From assembly GCA_035285005.1 (NCBI GenBank), contig JAYKIB010000088.1, positions 1 to 39,183 of the forward strand: a stretch of 39,183 nucleotides of DNA. Reading direction: 5' to 3'. Position numbers and translations under genes: made by a program. This DNA is from Prochlorothrix sp035285005. Lineage in GTDB: Bacteria > Cyanobacteriota > Cyanobacteriia > Prochlorotrichales > Prochlorotrichaceae. The notes under the pieces are model-generated. The model was given only the letters and a program-made list of their open reading frames with translations. It was not told where the DNA came from and did not search any database. This document shows positions 24,891 to 33,223 of this stretch, piece by piece. Within the stretch, counting starts at the first letter, position 1. Every line of letters starts with the position of its first letter.

Positions 24891-25247
24891 ATGGCTAAGC
24901 AGGCAAAGTCCAAACAGCCCATCCGCCACAAAATGCATGTCAAAACGGGCGACACCGTCCAGGTTATTTCCGGGCGCGACAAGGGCAAAGTGGGCGTGGT
25001 CACCCAGGTTTTCCCCGGCACCAGCCAAGTGATTGTGGAAGGGGTCAACATCAAAACCAAGCACCTCAAGCCCCGCCAAGAAGGAGAAAAGGGACAACTG
25101 GATAACCGGGAATTCCCCATTCATAGCTCCAATGTGATGCACTATTCCACCAAAGAGAAGGTAGCCAGCCGCGTTTGCCACACCTTCACCGAGGAAGGTC
25201 GCAAGGTGCGGATGCTCAAGAAGACTGGAGAGATCCTGGATAGTTGA
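24891..25247 (+). CDS. rplX: 50S ribosomal protein L24
   Basis: Assembly initiator of the large subunit. The 118-aa product carries the KOW motif GDTVQVISGRDKGKVGVV (about 20-37) and GVNIKTKHLKP. The start codon abuts the rplN stop with no spacer, so translation is probably coupled. The N-terminus has a short Lys/Gln extension (MAKQAKSKQP). Confidence 0.98.
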   Translation: MAKQAKSKQPIRHKMHVKTGDTVQVISGRDKGKVGVVTQVFPGTSQVIVEGVNIKTKHLKPRQEGEKGQLDNREFPIHSSNVMHYSTKEKVASRVCHTFTEEGRKVRMLKKTGEILDS

Positions 25248-25308
25248 CGGTGGGATGTGACCCATCTCGTGTCAAATCCGATCGCAATTCGCAGGGATAA
25301 GCCCAACT

Positions 25309-25851
25309 ATGACCACACTTAAGACCCAATATCAAAAGACGATCGTCCCCAAATTGATGGAGCAGTTTGGCTATACCAACGTCCATCAAGTCCCCAAGCT
25401 GGTGAAAGTCACCGTCAACCGGGGGTTGGGAGAAGCCTCCAGCAACGCCAAGGCCCTGGAGTCCTCCCTGTCTGAAATCGCCGTCATCACCGGTCAAAAA
25501 CCTGTGGTGACCCGTGCCAAGAAAGCCATCGCCGGGTTCAAAATCCGCGAAGGGATGCCCGTGGGGGTGATGGTCACCCTTCGGGGCGAGAGAATGTACT
25601 CTTTTTTAGAGCGTCTCATTCACCTGTCCCTTCCCCGCATCCGCGACTTTCGCGGCATTAGCCCCCGCAGCTTTGATGGGCGGGGCAACTACACCTTAGG
25701 TCTGCGGGAACAACTGCTCTTTCCCGAAATTAGCTACGACACCATTGACCAGATCCGGGGCATGGATATCTCCATCGTCACCACGGCTCAGACCGACGAA
25801 GAAGGTCGGGCGCTTCTCCGGGAAATGGGGATGCCCTTTCGGGACAATTGA
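25309..25851 (+). CDS. rplE: 50S ribosomal protein L5
   Basis: Binds 5S rRNA and contacts P-site tRNA in the central protuberance. The 180-aa product shows VPKLVKVTVNRGLGEASSNA, ITGQKPVVTRAKKAIAGFKI, and GISPRSFDGRGNYTLGLREQ. Spacing to rplX is 61 nt. In E. coli rpsN follows; here rpsH comes directly, so rpsN is encoded elsewhere, as is usual in cyanobacteria. Confidence 0.98.
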   Translation: MTTLKTQYQKTIVPKLMEQFGYTNVHQVPKLVKVTVNRGLGEASSNAKALESSLSEIAVITGQKPVVTRAKKAIAGFKIREGMPVGVMVTLRGERMYSFLERLIHLSLPRIRDFRGISPRSFDGRGNYTLGLREQLLFPEISYDTIDQIRGMDISIVTTAQTDEEGRALLREMGMPFRDN

Positions 25852-25889
25852 GGTGATTTCAGCGAGGCAATTCCAGAAAAGAGGACACT

Positions 25890-26291
25890 ATGGCGGTTAA
25901 CGATCCCATTGCAGACATGCTGACGCGCATTCGGAACGCTACTCTAGCGCGTCACCAAACAACCCAGGTACCAGCCACCCGCATGACCCGCAGCATTGCG
26001 ACTGTGCTCCAGAGCGAGGGTTTCATTGGGGGCTTTGATGAAGAAGGTGAGGGAGTCAAACGGAACTTGGTGATTTCGCTCAAATATAAGGGCAAAAATC
26101 GCCAGCCGATTATCAAGACGCTCAAGCGAGTCAGTCGCCCCGGCCTACGGGTCTATGCCAACCGCAAAGAACTCCCCAAAGTTCTCGGTGGAATTGGAAT
26201 CGCTATCATCTCAACCTCCCACGGCATCATGACCGATCGCGAAGCCCGCCGCCAAGGCATTGGGGGAGAGGTGCTGTGCTACGTCTGGTAA
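25890..26291 (+). CDS. rpsH: 30S ribosomal protein S8
   Basis: Central-domain 16S rRNA binder and, in E. coli, translational repressor of the spc operon. The 133-aa product has DPIADMLTRIRNATLARHQT and the C-terminal STSHGIMTDREARRQGIGGE signature ending in LCYVW. The following 137-nt gap before rplF is longer than most spacers here and contains no recognised gene. Confidence 0.98.
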   Translation: MAVNDPIADMLTRIRNATLARHQTTQVPATRMTRSIATVLQSEGFIGGFDEEGEGVKRNLVISLKYKGKNRQPIIKTLKRVSRPGLRVYANRKELPKVLGGIGIAIISTSHGIMTDREARRQGIGGEVLCYVW

Positions 26292-26428
26292 GACCCTGGC
26301 CGTGGTTTTAAGGTCGCCAGGAGCGGCAAGTTAGCTTGATATCCTAAAGAACCGTGATATCGCTAGATAACGCCAGATTCTGACCGACTAGCACTTGTTT
26401 TGATGACTCTCGTAAGGAGGAATGGATT

Positions 26429-26968
26429 GTGTCTCGAATTGGTAAACGTCCAATTCCAATTCCAGCCAAGGTGGATGTGAAGGTGGAAGGGCGCTCAGTC
26501 TCCGTTAAAGGCCCCAAGGGCGAACTGTCCCGGGTTCTGCCCCGGGGCGTAGCGGTACAGCATGAAGACAACCTGATTACCGTTACCCGTGTCGATGAAT
26601 CGCGCCTTGCGCGGGAGCGCCATGGTCTTTGCCGGACCCTGGTGGCCAACATGATCGAAGGGGTATCCCAGGGCTACACCAAAAAATTAGCCATCACAGG
26701 GGTGGGCTACCGGGCCCAGGTCCAGGGCAAAAAGCTGGTGCTCAGCCTCGGCTACAGCCATCCCGTGGAGATGGATCCCCCTGATGGCATTCAGTTTGCT
26801 GTCGAAAACAACACGAATATTACGGTGTCCGGCATTGATAAAGAGTTGGTGGGCAATGTGGCCGCCACGATTCGGGATGCCCGTCCCCCTGAACCCTACA
26901 AGGGCAAGGGAGTCCGGTACGCCGATGAGAAGATTCGCCGTAAAGCTGGCAAGACAGGGAAGAAATAA
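26429..26968 (+). CDS. rplF: 50S ribosomal protein L6
   Basis: Large-subunit protein near the GTPase-associated centre. The GTG start at 26429 (MSRIGKRPIPIPAKVDV) has TAAGGAGG upstream (26413-26420). The 179-aa product includes GVGYRAQVQGKKLVLSLGYS and the L6 signature PEPYKGKGVRYADEKIRRKA. Only 2 nt separate it from rplR. Confidence 0.98.
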   Translation: MSRIGKRPIPIPAKVDVKVEGRSVSVKGPKGELSRVLPRGVAVQHEDNLITVTRVDESRLARERHGLCRTLVANMIEGVSQGYTKKLAITGVGYRAQVQGKKLVLSLGYSHPVEMDPPDGIQFAVENNTNITVSGIDKELVGNVAATIRDARPPEPYKGKGVRYADEKIRRKAGKTGKK

Positions 26969-26970
26969 CG

Positions 26971-27333
26971 ATGAAACTGACACGTCGGGAATCGATTCAA
27001 CGCAGACATCGCCGGATTCGCCAAGTGGTGGTGGGTACGCCCGAGCGGCCACGCTTGTCGGTTTTCCGCTCCAACAACCATATTTACGCCCAGGTCATCG
27101 ACGACAGTACGCACCACACCCTGGTGTCTGCGTCCAGCCTGGATCCGGAACTGCGGGAAAACTTAGACTCGGGGCGCAATTGTAGTGCCTCGGAACAGGT
27201 GGGCCAACTGATCGCCAAGCGCGCCAAGGCCCAAGGCATTGAACAGGTGGTCTTCGATCGCGGCGGGAACCTCTACCACGGTCGGGTCAAGTCCCTGGCC
27301 GAGGCTGCACGGGCTGCGGGTCTCCAGTTCTAA
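26971..27333 (+). CDS. rplR: 50S ribosomal protein L18
   Basis: 5S rRNA-binding protein. The 120-aa product shows RPRLSVFRSNNHIYAQVIDD and VVFDRGGNLYHGRVKSLAEA, ending AARAAGLQF as is typical. It is tightly spaced with rplF (2 nt) and followed by rpsE after 34 nt. Confidence 0.98.
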   Translation: MKLTRRESIQRRHRRIRQVVVGTPERPRLSVFRSNNHIYAQVIDDSTHHTLVSASSLDPELRENLDSGRNCSASEQVGQLIAKRAKAQGIEQVVFDRGGNLYHGRVKSLAEAARAAGLQF

Positions 27334-27367
27334 ACTTTACCGGTCCTCAACCTCACCAAGGAAAGTT

Positions 27368-27892
27368 ATGGCAAACAACCGTAAAAAGGCAAACCGCACC
27401 AAAGAGAAAGAAAGCGAATGGCAGGAGCGGGTGGTTCAAATCCGCCGTGTCACCAAGGTGGTCAAGGGGGGTAAGAAACTGAGCTTCCGGGCCATTGTGG
27501 TCATTGGTAATGAGCGCGGCCAAGTGGGTGTGGGCGTCGGCAAGGCCAATGATGTCATTGGCGCTGTGAAAAAAGGCGTTTCCGATGGCAAAAAGCATCT
27601 GGTGGACGTGCCCTTGACCAAAGCAAGCTCCATTCCCCATCCCTCCATCGGTCGAGGGGGCGCCGCGAAGGTGATGATGCGTCCTGCCTCTCCCGGTACC
27701 GGGGTAATTGCGGGGGGCGCAGTGCGCACCGTCCTGGAACTGGCCGGAGTCAAGAATATCCTTGCCAAGCAGCTGGGATCCGATAATCCCCTTAATAATG
27801 CTCGGGCTGCCCTGGCCGCCCTGGAAAATCTTCGCACCTTCCAAGGGGTGGCTGAAGAACGGGATGTTCCCCTCGAACAACTCTACGGTTAA
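27368..27892 (+). CDS. rpsE: 30S ribosomal protein S5
   Basis: Fidelity protein at the mRNA entry. The start at 27368 (MANNRKKANRTKEKESEW) has AAGGAAAG upstream; a longer frame from 27239 overlaps rplR. The 174-aa product has the double-stranded-RNA-binding fold VVQIRRVTKVVKGGKKLSF and FRAIVVIGNERGQVGVGVGK, then the ATPase-like SPGTGVIAGGAVRTVLELAG segment. rpmD (L30) does not follow, as usual in cyanobacteria. Confidence 0.98.
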   Translation: MANNRKKANRTKEKESEWQERVVQIRRVTKVVKGGKKLSFRAIVVIGNERGQVGVGVGKANDVIGAVKKGVSDGKKHLVDVPLTKASSIPHPSIGRGGAAKVMMRPASPGTGVIAGGAVRTVLELAGVKNILAKQLGSDNPLNNARAALAALENLRTFQGVAEERDVPLEQLYG

Positions 27893-27916
27893 TCCACGTT
27901 CAGGAGAGACAAAACC

Positions 27917-28360
27917 ATGCGTATCGAAGACGCTGTACCGAAGGCGGGCTCGAAAAAGCGCCGTCGTCGGGTCGGGCGAGGCATTTCCGCCGGTCAAGGG
28001 GCCAGTTGTGGCTTTGGGATGCGGGGCCAAAAGTCCCGATCGGGCCGCAGCACGCGCCCGGGCTTTGAAGGGGGACAACTTCCTCTCTACCGCCGCGTGC
28101 CCAAGCTCAAGCACTTTACGGTGATTAATCGGAAACAATACACTACGATTAATCTCAAGGATCTCGCCGATCTGAGCGCCAACACCGAAGTCACGCTGGA
28201 GTCCTTGCTGGAAGCGGGCATTCTCACCGCTAGCAAAGGCCCGTTAAAGATTTTGGGCGATGGGGACCTCAATGTGGCCCTGACGGTCAAAGCGGCTGCA
28301 TTTACCACCAGTGCCCGCACCAAAATTGAAGCGGCTGGCGGCAGTTGCGAGGTGCTCTAG
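27917..28360 (+). CDS. rplO: 50S ribosomal protein L15
   Basis: Late-assembly large-subunit protein. The 147-aa product has the Gly/Arg-rich extension KKRRRRVGRGISAGQGASCG and RSGRSTRPGFEGGQLPLYRR, then the globular part ending KIEAAGGSCEVL. AGGAGAG upstream gives a good ribosome binding site. A terminator-like hairpin follows (28381-28411). Confidence 0.98.
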   Translation: MRIEDAVPKAGSKKRRRRVGRGISAGQGASCGFGMRGQKSRSGRSTRPGFEGGQLPLYRRVPKLKHFTVINRKQYTTINLKDLADLSANTEVTLESLLEAGILTASKGPLKILGDGDLNVALTVKAAAFTTSARTKIEAAGGSCEVL

Positions 28361-28380
28361 TCGGTGCTCTAGTCACAGAG

Positions 28381-28411
28381 GGAGGGGGTCTTGACCCCAT
28401 CCTGTTTTTTT
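28381..28411 (+). terminator. Terminator/attenuator between rplO and secY
   Basis: GGAGGGGGTC (28381-28390), loop TT, GACCCCATCC (28393-28402) form a stem with one mismatch, followed by TGTTTTTTT (28403-28411). This is a full intrinsic-terminator layout inside the operon, 34 nt before the secY start. It could lower expression of secY and later genes. Confidence 0.7.
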
Positions 28412-28444
28412 GATCTATAGCAATTTCAATTTTGGATTCGTTTT

Positions 28445-29761
28445 ATGGTTGTTAGTCGTGGCAAAGCTCCGACTGCCCAGGAAACCTTTCTACAAATGGC
28501 CCAAGCCGCTGGCTTGCGGGGCCGTTTGCTCGTGACCGTCGGGCTACTGGTTTTGGTGCGCCTAGGCACCCGGATTCCAGTTCCCGGCATCGATCGGGTT
28601 GCGTTTTCTGAGCGTCTACAAAATAGCAATTTTGGCGGGGTGATTGGCTTCCTGGATATCTTTTCCGGGGGGGGGCTGTCAGCCCTTGGGGTCTTTGCCC
28701 TGGGGATTTTACCCTTCATTAATGCGTCTATTATTATGCAATTGCTGACCGCAGCATTGCCTTCGTTAGAAGATTTACAGAAAAACGAAGGAGAAGCGGG
28801 TCGGCGCAAGATTTCCCAAATTACCCGCTATGTGGCCCTGGGCTGGGCTGTGCTCCAAAGTACTGTCATTGCCCTCTGGGTTAATGCCGTTGCCTATAGC
28901 CCCGGTCCTGCCTTTATTTTCCAAACTGTCCTGGCGATCGTCGCTGGCTCCATGTTTGTGATGTGGGTCAGTGAGCTGATCACGGAGCGCGGCCTCGGAA
29001 ATGGCGCCTCCCTGTTGATTTTCATCAACATTGTGGCCGTACTGCCCCGTTCCCTGGGTCAAACCATCGAGCTGGCCCAAAGTGGGGGCCGCGAAGTGGT
29101 GGGGGGCATTATTACCCTGCTGTTGGTCTTCTTGGCCACGATCGTCGGTATTGTTTTTGTCCAGGAAGGCACCCGCCGCATCCCGATCGTGTCCGCTAAG
29201 CGCCAGGTGGGCCGCAAAATGTATGCCGAGAAGAGCAGCTATCTTCCCCTACGTCTCAATCAGGGCGGAGTGATGCCGATTATTTTTGCCACTGCTGTGC
29301 TCTTCCTGCCCCTGCAGTTGGCCAATTCCACCAACAACGAGACCCTGATCCGCATCGTGGGCTACCTCAGTCCCAACAGTTCGGTTCCCTGGGCCTACTA
29401 CCTTTTCTATCTCTCCACCATTCTTTTCTTTAGCTACTTCTATGCTTCCTTGGTGGTCAACCCCGTGGATATGTCCCAGAACCTGAAACGCATGGGAGCC
29501 AGTATCCCGGGTATTCGTCCGGGACGTGCCACCAGCGACTACATTTCTCGGATTATCAACCGACTCACCTTCCTGGGGGCAATCTTCCTGGGGATGGTCG
29601 CGATCGTGCCCACCATCGTTGAAGGAGCAACACGGGTAACCACCTTCCAAGGGTTGGGGGCAACTTCCCTCCTGATTTTGGTGGGGGTTGCCATCGACAC
29701 TGCCAAGCAGGTGCAAACCTATGTGATCTCCCAACGTTATGAAGGAATGGTGAAGCAATAG
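28445..29761 (+). CDS. secY: Protein translocase subunit SecY
   Basis: Central channel of the Sec translocon, present in plasma and thylakoid membranes of cyanobacteria. The 438-aa product has ten predicted transmembrane segments. Signatures include GGGLSALGVFALGILPFINA with SIIMQLLTAALPSLE (plug and TM2 region), ERGLGNGASLLIFINIVAVL, and the cytoplasmic loop GIRPGRATSDYISRIINRLT that contacts the ribosome and SecA. The stop overlaps the adk start by one base (TAGTG). A terminator-like hairpin precedes the gene. Confidence 0.98.
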   Translation: MVVSRGKAPTAQETFLQMAQAAGLRGRLLVTVGLLVLVRLGTRIPVPGIDRVAFSERLQNSNFGGVIGFLDIFSGGGLSALGVFALGILPFINASIIMQLLTAALPSLEDLQKNEGEAGRRKISQITRYVALGWAVLQSTVIALWVNAVAYSPGPAFIFQTVLAIVAGSMFVMWVSELITERGLGNGASLLIFINIVAVLPRSLGQTIELAQSGGREVVGGIITLLLVFLATIVGIVFVQEGTRRIPIVSAKRQVGRKMYAEKSSYLPLRLNQGGVMPIIFATAVLFLPLQLANSTNNETLIRIVGYLSPNSSVPWAYYLFYLSTILFFSYFYASLVVNPVDMSQNLKRMGASIPGIRPGRATSDYISRIINRLTFLGAIFLGMVAIVPTIVEGATRVTTFQGLGATSLLILVGVAIDTAKQVQTYVISQRYEGMVKQ

Positions 29762-30330
29762 TGGCACGTTTGATTTTTTTAGGCCCTCCTGGAGCGGGGA
29801 AAGGCACCCAGGCCGCGATCGTTGCGGAGCAACTTCGCCTCGCCCATATCTCCACGGGGGACATTCTCCGTGCTGCCGTGCGGGAGGGAACTCCCTTGGG
29901 CCAGGAGGCCAATAGCTACATGTCGCGGGGTGATCTGGTTCCCGACAGCGTGGTGCTGGGCCTGGTCAAAGAAGCCCTCCAAAATATCACCCCCGATCAG
30001 AAGGGATGGATTTTAGATGGCTTTCCTCGCAATGAGTCCCAGGCCAAAGCCCTGGATGACATTCTCCAAGGAATTGGCCAAAGCTCTGACTGTGCCATCA
30101 ATTTGGATGTGGCCGATGACATCCTGATCCAGCGGCTCCTCAATCGAGGACGACAGGATGATACGGAGGAGGTGGTTCGCAACCGGCTCCAGGTTTACCG
30201 GGATCAGACGGCCCCCTTAATTGATTTTTATCAGTCGCGATCGCACCTCGTGTCCATTGATGGCAATGCAGCCGTCGAAACCGTGACGCACCGAATCCAA
30301 GACGCAGTCCATCAGCGGGTTGCTGCTTAG
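29761..30330 (+). CDS. adk: Adenylate kinase
   Basis: Converts ATP and AMP to two ADP. The GTG start at 29761 shares one base with the secY stop. The 189-aa product has the P-loop FLGPPGAGKGTQAA (6-19), the AMP-binding HISTGDILRAAV, and WILDGFPRNESQAKALD. The lid (RLLNRGRQDDTEEVVRNRL) is the short form without zinc-binding cysteines, as in other cyanobacterial enzymes. Confidence 0.98.
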   Translation: MARLIFLGPPGAGKGTQAAIVAEQLRLAHISTGDILRAAVREGTPLGQEANSYMSRGDLVPDSVVLGLVKEALQNITPDQKGWILDGFPRNESQAKALDDILQGIGQSSDCAINLDVADDILIQRLLNRGRQDDTEEVVRNRLQVYRDQTAPLIDFYQSRSHLVSIDGNAAVETVTHRIQDAVHQRVAA

Positions 30331-30446
30331 GGTGGACTGTTATTTATCCTGTAGCACAGTGGCTGTGGTGGGCGTTCCAGTCCCATTGCAGCCCTTCAGC
30401 GTCTCTAACCGTTTACTCTAATGCAGTGTTGAGGAGGGGATCCACC

Positions 30447-30671
30447 TTGTCTAAACAAGATCTAATTGAGATGGAAGGCACCGTTACGGAGTCTTTGCCC
30501 AATGCCATGTTTCGGGTAGACCTGGACAATGGCTTTAATGTTTTGGCCCATATTTCCGGAAAAATTCGCCGAAATTACATCAAAATCCTGCCGGGCGATC
30601 GGGTCAAGGTGGAACTTACTCCCTATGACTTAACCAAGGGCCGGATTACCTATCGTCTTCGGAAGAAGTAA
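30447..30671 (+). CDS. infA: Translation initiation factor IF-1
   Basis: Occupies the 30S A site during initiation. A TTG start at 30447 gives [20 protein letters not shown], the exact conserved N-terminus, with GAGGAGGGG (30430-30438) as ribosome binding site; the open frame to 30426 adds only seven non-conserved codons. The 74-aa product has the OB-fold [20 protein letters not shown] and ends [11 protein letters not shown] is a rare start and may keep IF1 translation low. Spacing to adk is 116 nt. Confidence 0.96.
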
Positions 30672-30709
30672 CCGGTTCTTGAGCGTTGGGCAACAGAGAG
30701 ACACACCTG

Positions 30710-30811
30710 GGTGAATTGGGATTCATTGAAGTGGGTAGCTTTTCCGCCCACGGCCAACCCTAGTTCTGGTGTGGGCTATTTACCCAAGACCTAGACTAAT
30801 CGAGGGATCCG
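30710..30811 (+). repeat. Type 1 palindromic repeat, degenerate copy between infA and rpmJ
   Basis: Shows the family order in decayed form: AATTGGGATTCATTGAAGT, stem GTGGGTAGC / GCCCAC, CCAACCCTAGTTCTGGTGTG, and the right end GACTAATCGAGGGATCC. It lies inside the essential ribosomal cluster, directly upstream of a possible -10 box TAAAAT (30818-30823) before rpmJ. Confidence 0.6.
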
Positions 30812-30853
30812 GTGTGTTAAAATAGAGCGTTTGTAACTTTAAATTTAAAGCAC

Positions 30854-30970
30854 ATGAAAGTTAGAGCATCCGTGCGGAAGATGTGCGATAAGTGCCGAGT
30901 CATCCGCCGACGGGGTCGGGTAATGGTGATTTGCTCCGTCAATCCCAAGCACAAGCAGCGACAGGGCTAA
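30854..30970 (+). CDS. rpmJ: 50S ribosomal protein L36
   Basis: The smallest large-subunit protein, a zinc-ribbon that stabilises 23S rRNA. The 38-aa frame reads MKVRASVRKMCDKCRVIRRR and ends NPKHKQRQG. The zinc ligands Cys11, Cys14, Cys27 and His33 are all present, so this is the zinc-containing (C+) form. It sits between infA and rpsM, its standard position. The upstream 182 nt contain a type 1 repeat and A/T-rich sequence (GTAACTTTAAATTTAAAG) that may include a promoter. Confidence 0.97.
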   Translation: MKVRASVRKMCDKCRVIRRRGRVMVICSVNPKHKQRQG

Positions 30971-31102
30971 TTTCAACGCTGGAAGCTAATCCAGCATCCT
31001 TAGTCCCAACTCAGTCGTTTCCCTGGACTCCGTCCAAGACTCGACCGTAAACCTTCATCCAAAGCACAGAAATCCCCTCCGGGGGCTTAGGAGAACAATA
31101 AA

Positions 31103-31483
31103 GTGGCACGAATTGCAGGTGTTGATCTTCCCCGCGATAAGCGGGTTGAAATTGGTCTGACCTATATCTATGGGATTGGCTTAACCCGCTCCCATCAGAT
31201 TTTGGCCAAAACCGGCGTTAATCCAGATACCCGCGTGCGGGATCTCAGTGATGCTGATGTGGCGGCGCTACGGGATGCCGTGGAGTCAGACTACCAAGTG
31301 GAAGGGGACCTCCGGCGCTGGGAGTTAATGAACATCAAGCGCCTCCAAGATATTGGATGTTATCGAGGTCGTCGTCACCGGGCTGGTCTGCCCGTACGGG
31401 GTCAACGGACCCGTACCAATGCCAGAACTCGCCGAGGCGGTCGTAAAACCGTGGCCGGGAAGAAGAAAGCCGGGAAGAAGTAG
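31103..31483 (+). CDS. rpsM: 30S ribosomal protein S13
   Basis: Head protein that contacts P-site tRNA and forms intersubunit bridges. The GTG start at 31103 (MARIAGVDLPRDKRVEIGLT) follows TTAGGAG (31088-31094). The 126-aa product has YIYGIGLTRSHQILAKTGVN, CYRGRRHRAGLPVRGQRTRT, and a Lys-rich tail that reaches the P site. Confidence 0.98.
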   Translation: MARIAGVDLPRDKRVEIGLTYIYGIGLTRSHQILAKTGVNPDTRVRDLSDADVAALRDAVESDYQVEGDLRRWELMNIKRLQDIGCYRGRRHRAGLPVRGQRTRTNARTRRGGRKTVAGKKKAGKK

Positions 31484-31618
31484 AGTTCTTCGGCAGCATT
31501 TATGGCCTGACTCACCCACAGGCTCCAGCGACCACCGGACTCGCCCTAATGGGCTGGCCCCTGGAGAGTCGTCCCATGTGGGGTTCATGCTTGGTATTTA
31601 TCTCAGTGGAGTTTTTCA

Positions 31619-32011
31619 ATGGCAAGACCAACCAAGAAGGGTGGCGGCAAGAAGCAAAAGCGCAATGTCCCCAGTGGCGTTGCCCACATTCAGTCCACCT
31701 TCAATAACACGATCGTTTCGATCACCGATCCCAATGGCGAAGTGGTGTCCTGGGCCTCCGCTGGCTCCAGTGGCTTCAAGGGAGCCAAGAAAGGAACCCC
31801 CTTCGCGGCTCAAACCGCAGCCGAGAATGCAGCCCGTCGCGCCATGGACCAAGGCGTGCGCCAAATCGAAGTGATGGTGAGTGGCCCCGGCGCGGGTCGG
31901 GAAACAGCGATTCGAGCGCTCCAGGGAGCCGGTCTAGAAATCACACTCATCCGGGATGTGACCCCCATTCCCCACAATGGCTGTCGTCCCCCCAAGCGCC
32001 GTCGGGTCTAG
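31619..32011 (+). CDS. rpsK: 30S ribosomal protein S11
   Basis: Platform protein next to the mRNA exit and Shine-Dalgarno helix. The 130-aa product shows GVAHIQSTFNNTIVSITDPN, WASAGSSGFKGAKKGTPFAA, and the C-terminal DVTPIPHNGCRPPKRRRV signature. It follows rpsM after 135 nt and precedes rpoA after 260 nt. Confidence 0.98.
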   Translation: MARPTKKGGGKKQKRNVPSGVAHIQSTFNNTIVSITDPNGEVVSWASAGSSGFKGAKKGTPFAAQTAAENAARRAMDQGVRQIEVMVSGPGAGRETAIRALQGAGLEITLIRDVTPIPHNGCRPPKRRRV

Positions 32012-32172
32012 GATCCGACTGGATCACCTGGATCATCCAGGCATCACGGGGTTGTGGGCAATGCTTGGGTAGGGCTTGCACTGGACTTTCGCCGGAATCG
32101 GGCGGCAACCTATTTGGGGTCACTCCGAATCTGGATGATGTTCTGAACGATCGCCAAGCCGTGTATCCCATT

Positions 32173-32197
32173 CGATCGATCGCATTTTGATCGATCG
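32173..32197 (+). promoter_or_regulatory. CGATCG hairpin upstream of rpoA
   Basis: CGATCGATC (32173-32181), loop GCATTTT, GATCGATCG (32189-32197): a perfect 9-bp stem 74 nt upstream of rpoA, made of overlapping HIP1-like cores. The 260-nt spacer otherwise holds no recognised gene. It could be an mRNA structure or simply a cluster of HIP1-type sites. Confidence 0.4.
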
Positions 32198-32271
32198 CCC
32201 CCTGATCCGCCCCCCAAGTGGGGGTAAAACTTCCAACGATGGCAGCGGGACGCAACACGCGGGAGAAAACT

Positions 32272-33216
32272 ATGGTGCAATTCCAAGTTGAATGTATTGA
32301 ATCCAAAACTGAACGCGATCAGGCCCAATACAGCCGGTTCGTGATTGAACCCCTGGAGCCCGGTCAAGGGATTACGGTGGGCAACGCCCTCCGCCGCATC
32401 CTTCTGTCAAACCTGGGGGGGACAGCCATTACAGCTGTGCGTATTTCTGGGGTTTCCCACGAATTCGCGACGGTTCCTGGGGTTCGGGAAGATGTGCTGG
32501 ATATTTTGTTGAATCTCAAGCAAATTGTCCTGCGCTCCCACTCGGCCCAACCTCAGATTGGTCGGCTATTAGTCCATGGCCCCAACATGGTCACGGCAGA
32601 AAATATTGAATTGAATCCAGAAGTGGAGCTGATTAACCCCAAGCAGTACATTGCGACCTTGGCAGCCTCAGCGACCCTGGAAATGGAATTCAAAATTGAA
32701 CAGGGCAAGGGGTATCGCTCCTTTGATCGCACCAAGGAGGAGCCCGCAGCCCTGGACTTCCTCCAAATCGATGCGGCCTTTATGCCGGTTCGTCGGGTCA
32801 ACTACACCATCGAAGATGTGCGTCTGGGTGAATCCAACCAAAAGGATCGCCTCGTGCTCGATATTTGGACCAATGGCAGCTTGACTCCCCAGGAAGCCCT
32901 GAGTCAGGCAGCCGGGATGTTGGTCGATCTCTTCAATCCCCTCAAGGACATTTCCTTTGAGCCCCAGGGTATGGAAGAGCCCATAGAAGGCCCCGAAAGC
33001 CAAATCCCGATCGAGGAACTGCAGCTTTCGGTCCGGGCCTATAACTGTTTGAAACGCGCCCAAATCAACTCCGTGGCTGACCTTCTGGAATACACCCAGG
33101 AGGAGCTACTGGAGATTAAGAACTTCGGCCAAAAGTCGGCGGAAGAAGTCATTGAAGCCCTGCGGCAACGGCTGGGTATCACGTTGCAAGAATCTCGACC
33201 CTCTGGAGGTAGTTAG
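32272..33216 (+). CDS. rpoA: RNA polymerase alpha subunit
   Basis: Nucleates RNA polymerase assembly and contacts promoters and activators. The start at 32272 (MVQFQVECIESKTERDQAQY) matches the cyanobacterial N-terminus; an upstream frame to 32218 is not conserved. The 314-aa product has the N-terminal dimerisation domain (GITVGNALRRILLSNLGGTA), a linker, and the C-terminal domain with ELQLSVRAYNCLKRAQINSV and NFGQKSAEEVIEALRQRLGI. rplQ follows after 7 nt. Confidence 0.98.
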   Translation: MVQFQVECIESKTERDQAQYSRFVIEPLEPGQGITVGNALRRILLSNLGGTAITAVRISGVSHEFATVPGVREDVLDILLNLKQIVLRSHSAQPQIGRLLVHGPNMVTAENIELNPEVELINPKQYIATLAASATLEMEFKIEQGKGYRSFDRTKEEPAALDFLQIDAAFMPVRRVNYTIEDVRLGESNQKDRLVLDIWTNGSLTPQEALSQAAGMLVDLFNPLKDISFEPQGMEEPIEGPESQIPIEELQLSVRAYNCLKRAQINSVADLLEYTQEELLEIKNFGQKSAEEVIEALRQRLGITLQESRPSGGS

Positions 33217-33223
33217 GAAAACC

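Noticed and set aside
26971..28360. Apparent loss of rpmD (L30) and rpsN (S14) from the spc-type operon
   Set aside because: Cyanobacteria normally lack rpmD and keep rpsN elsewhere, so this is lineage-typical, not a deletion.
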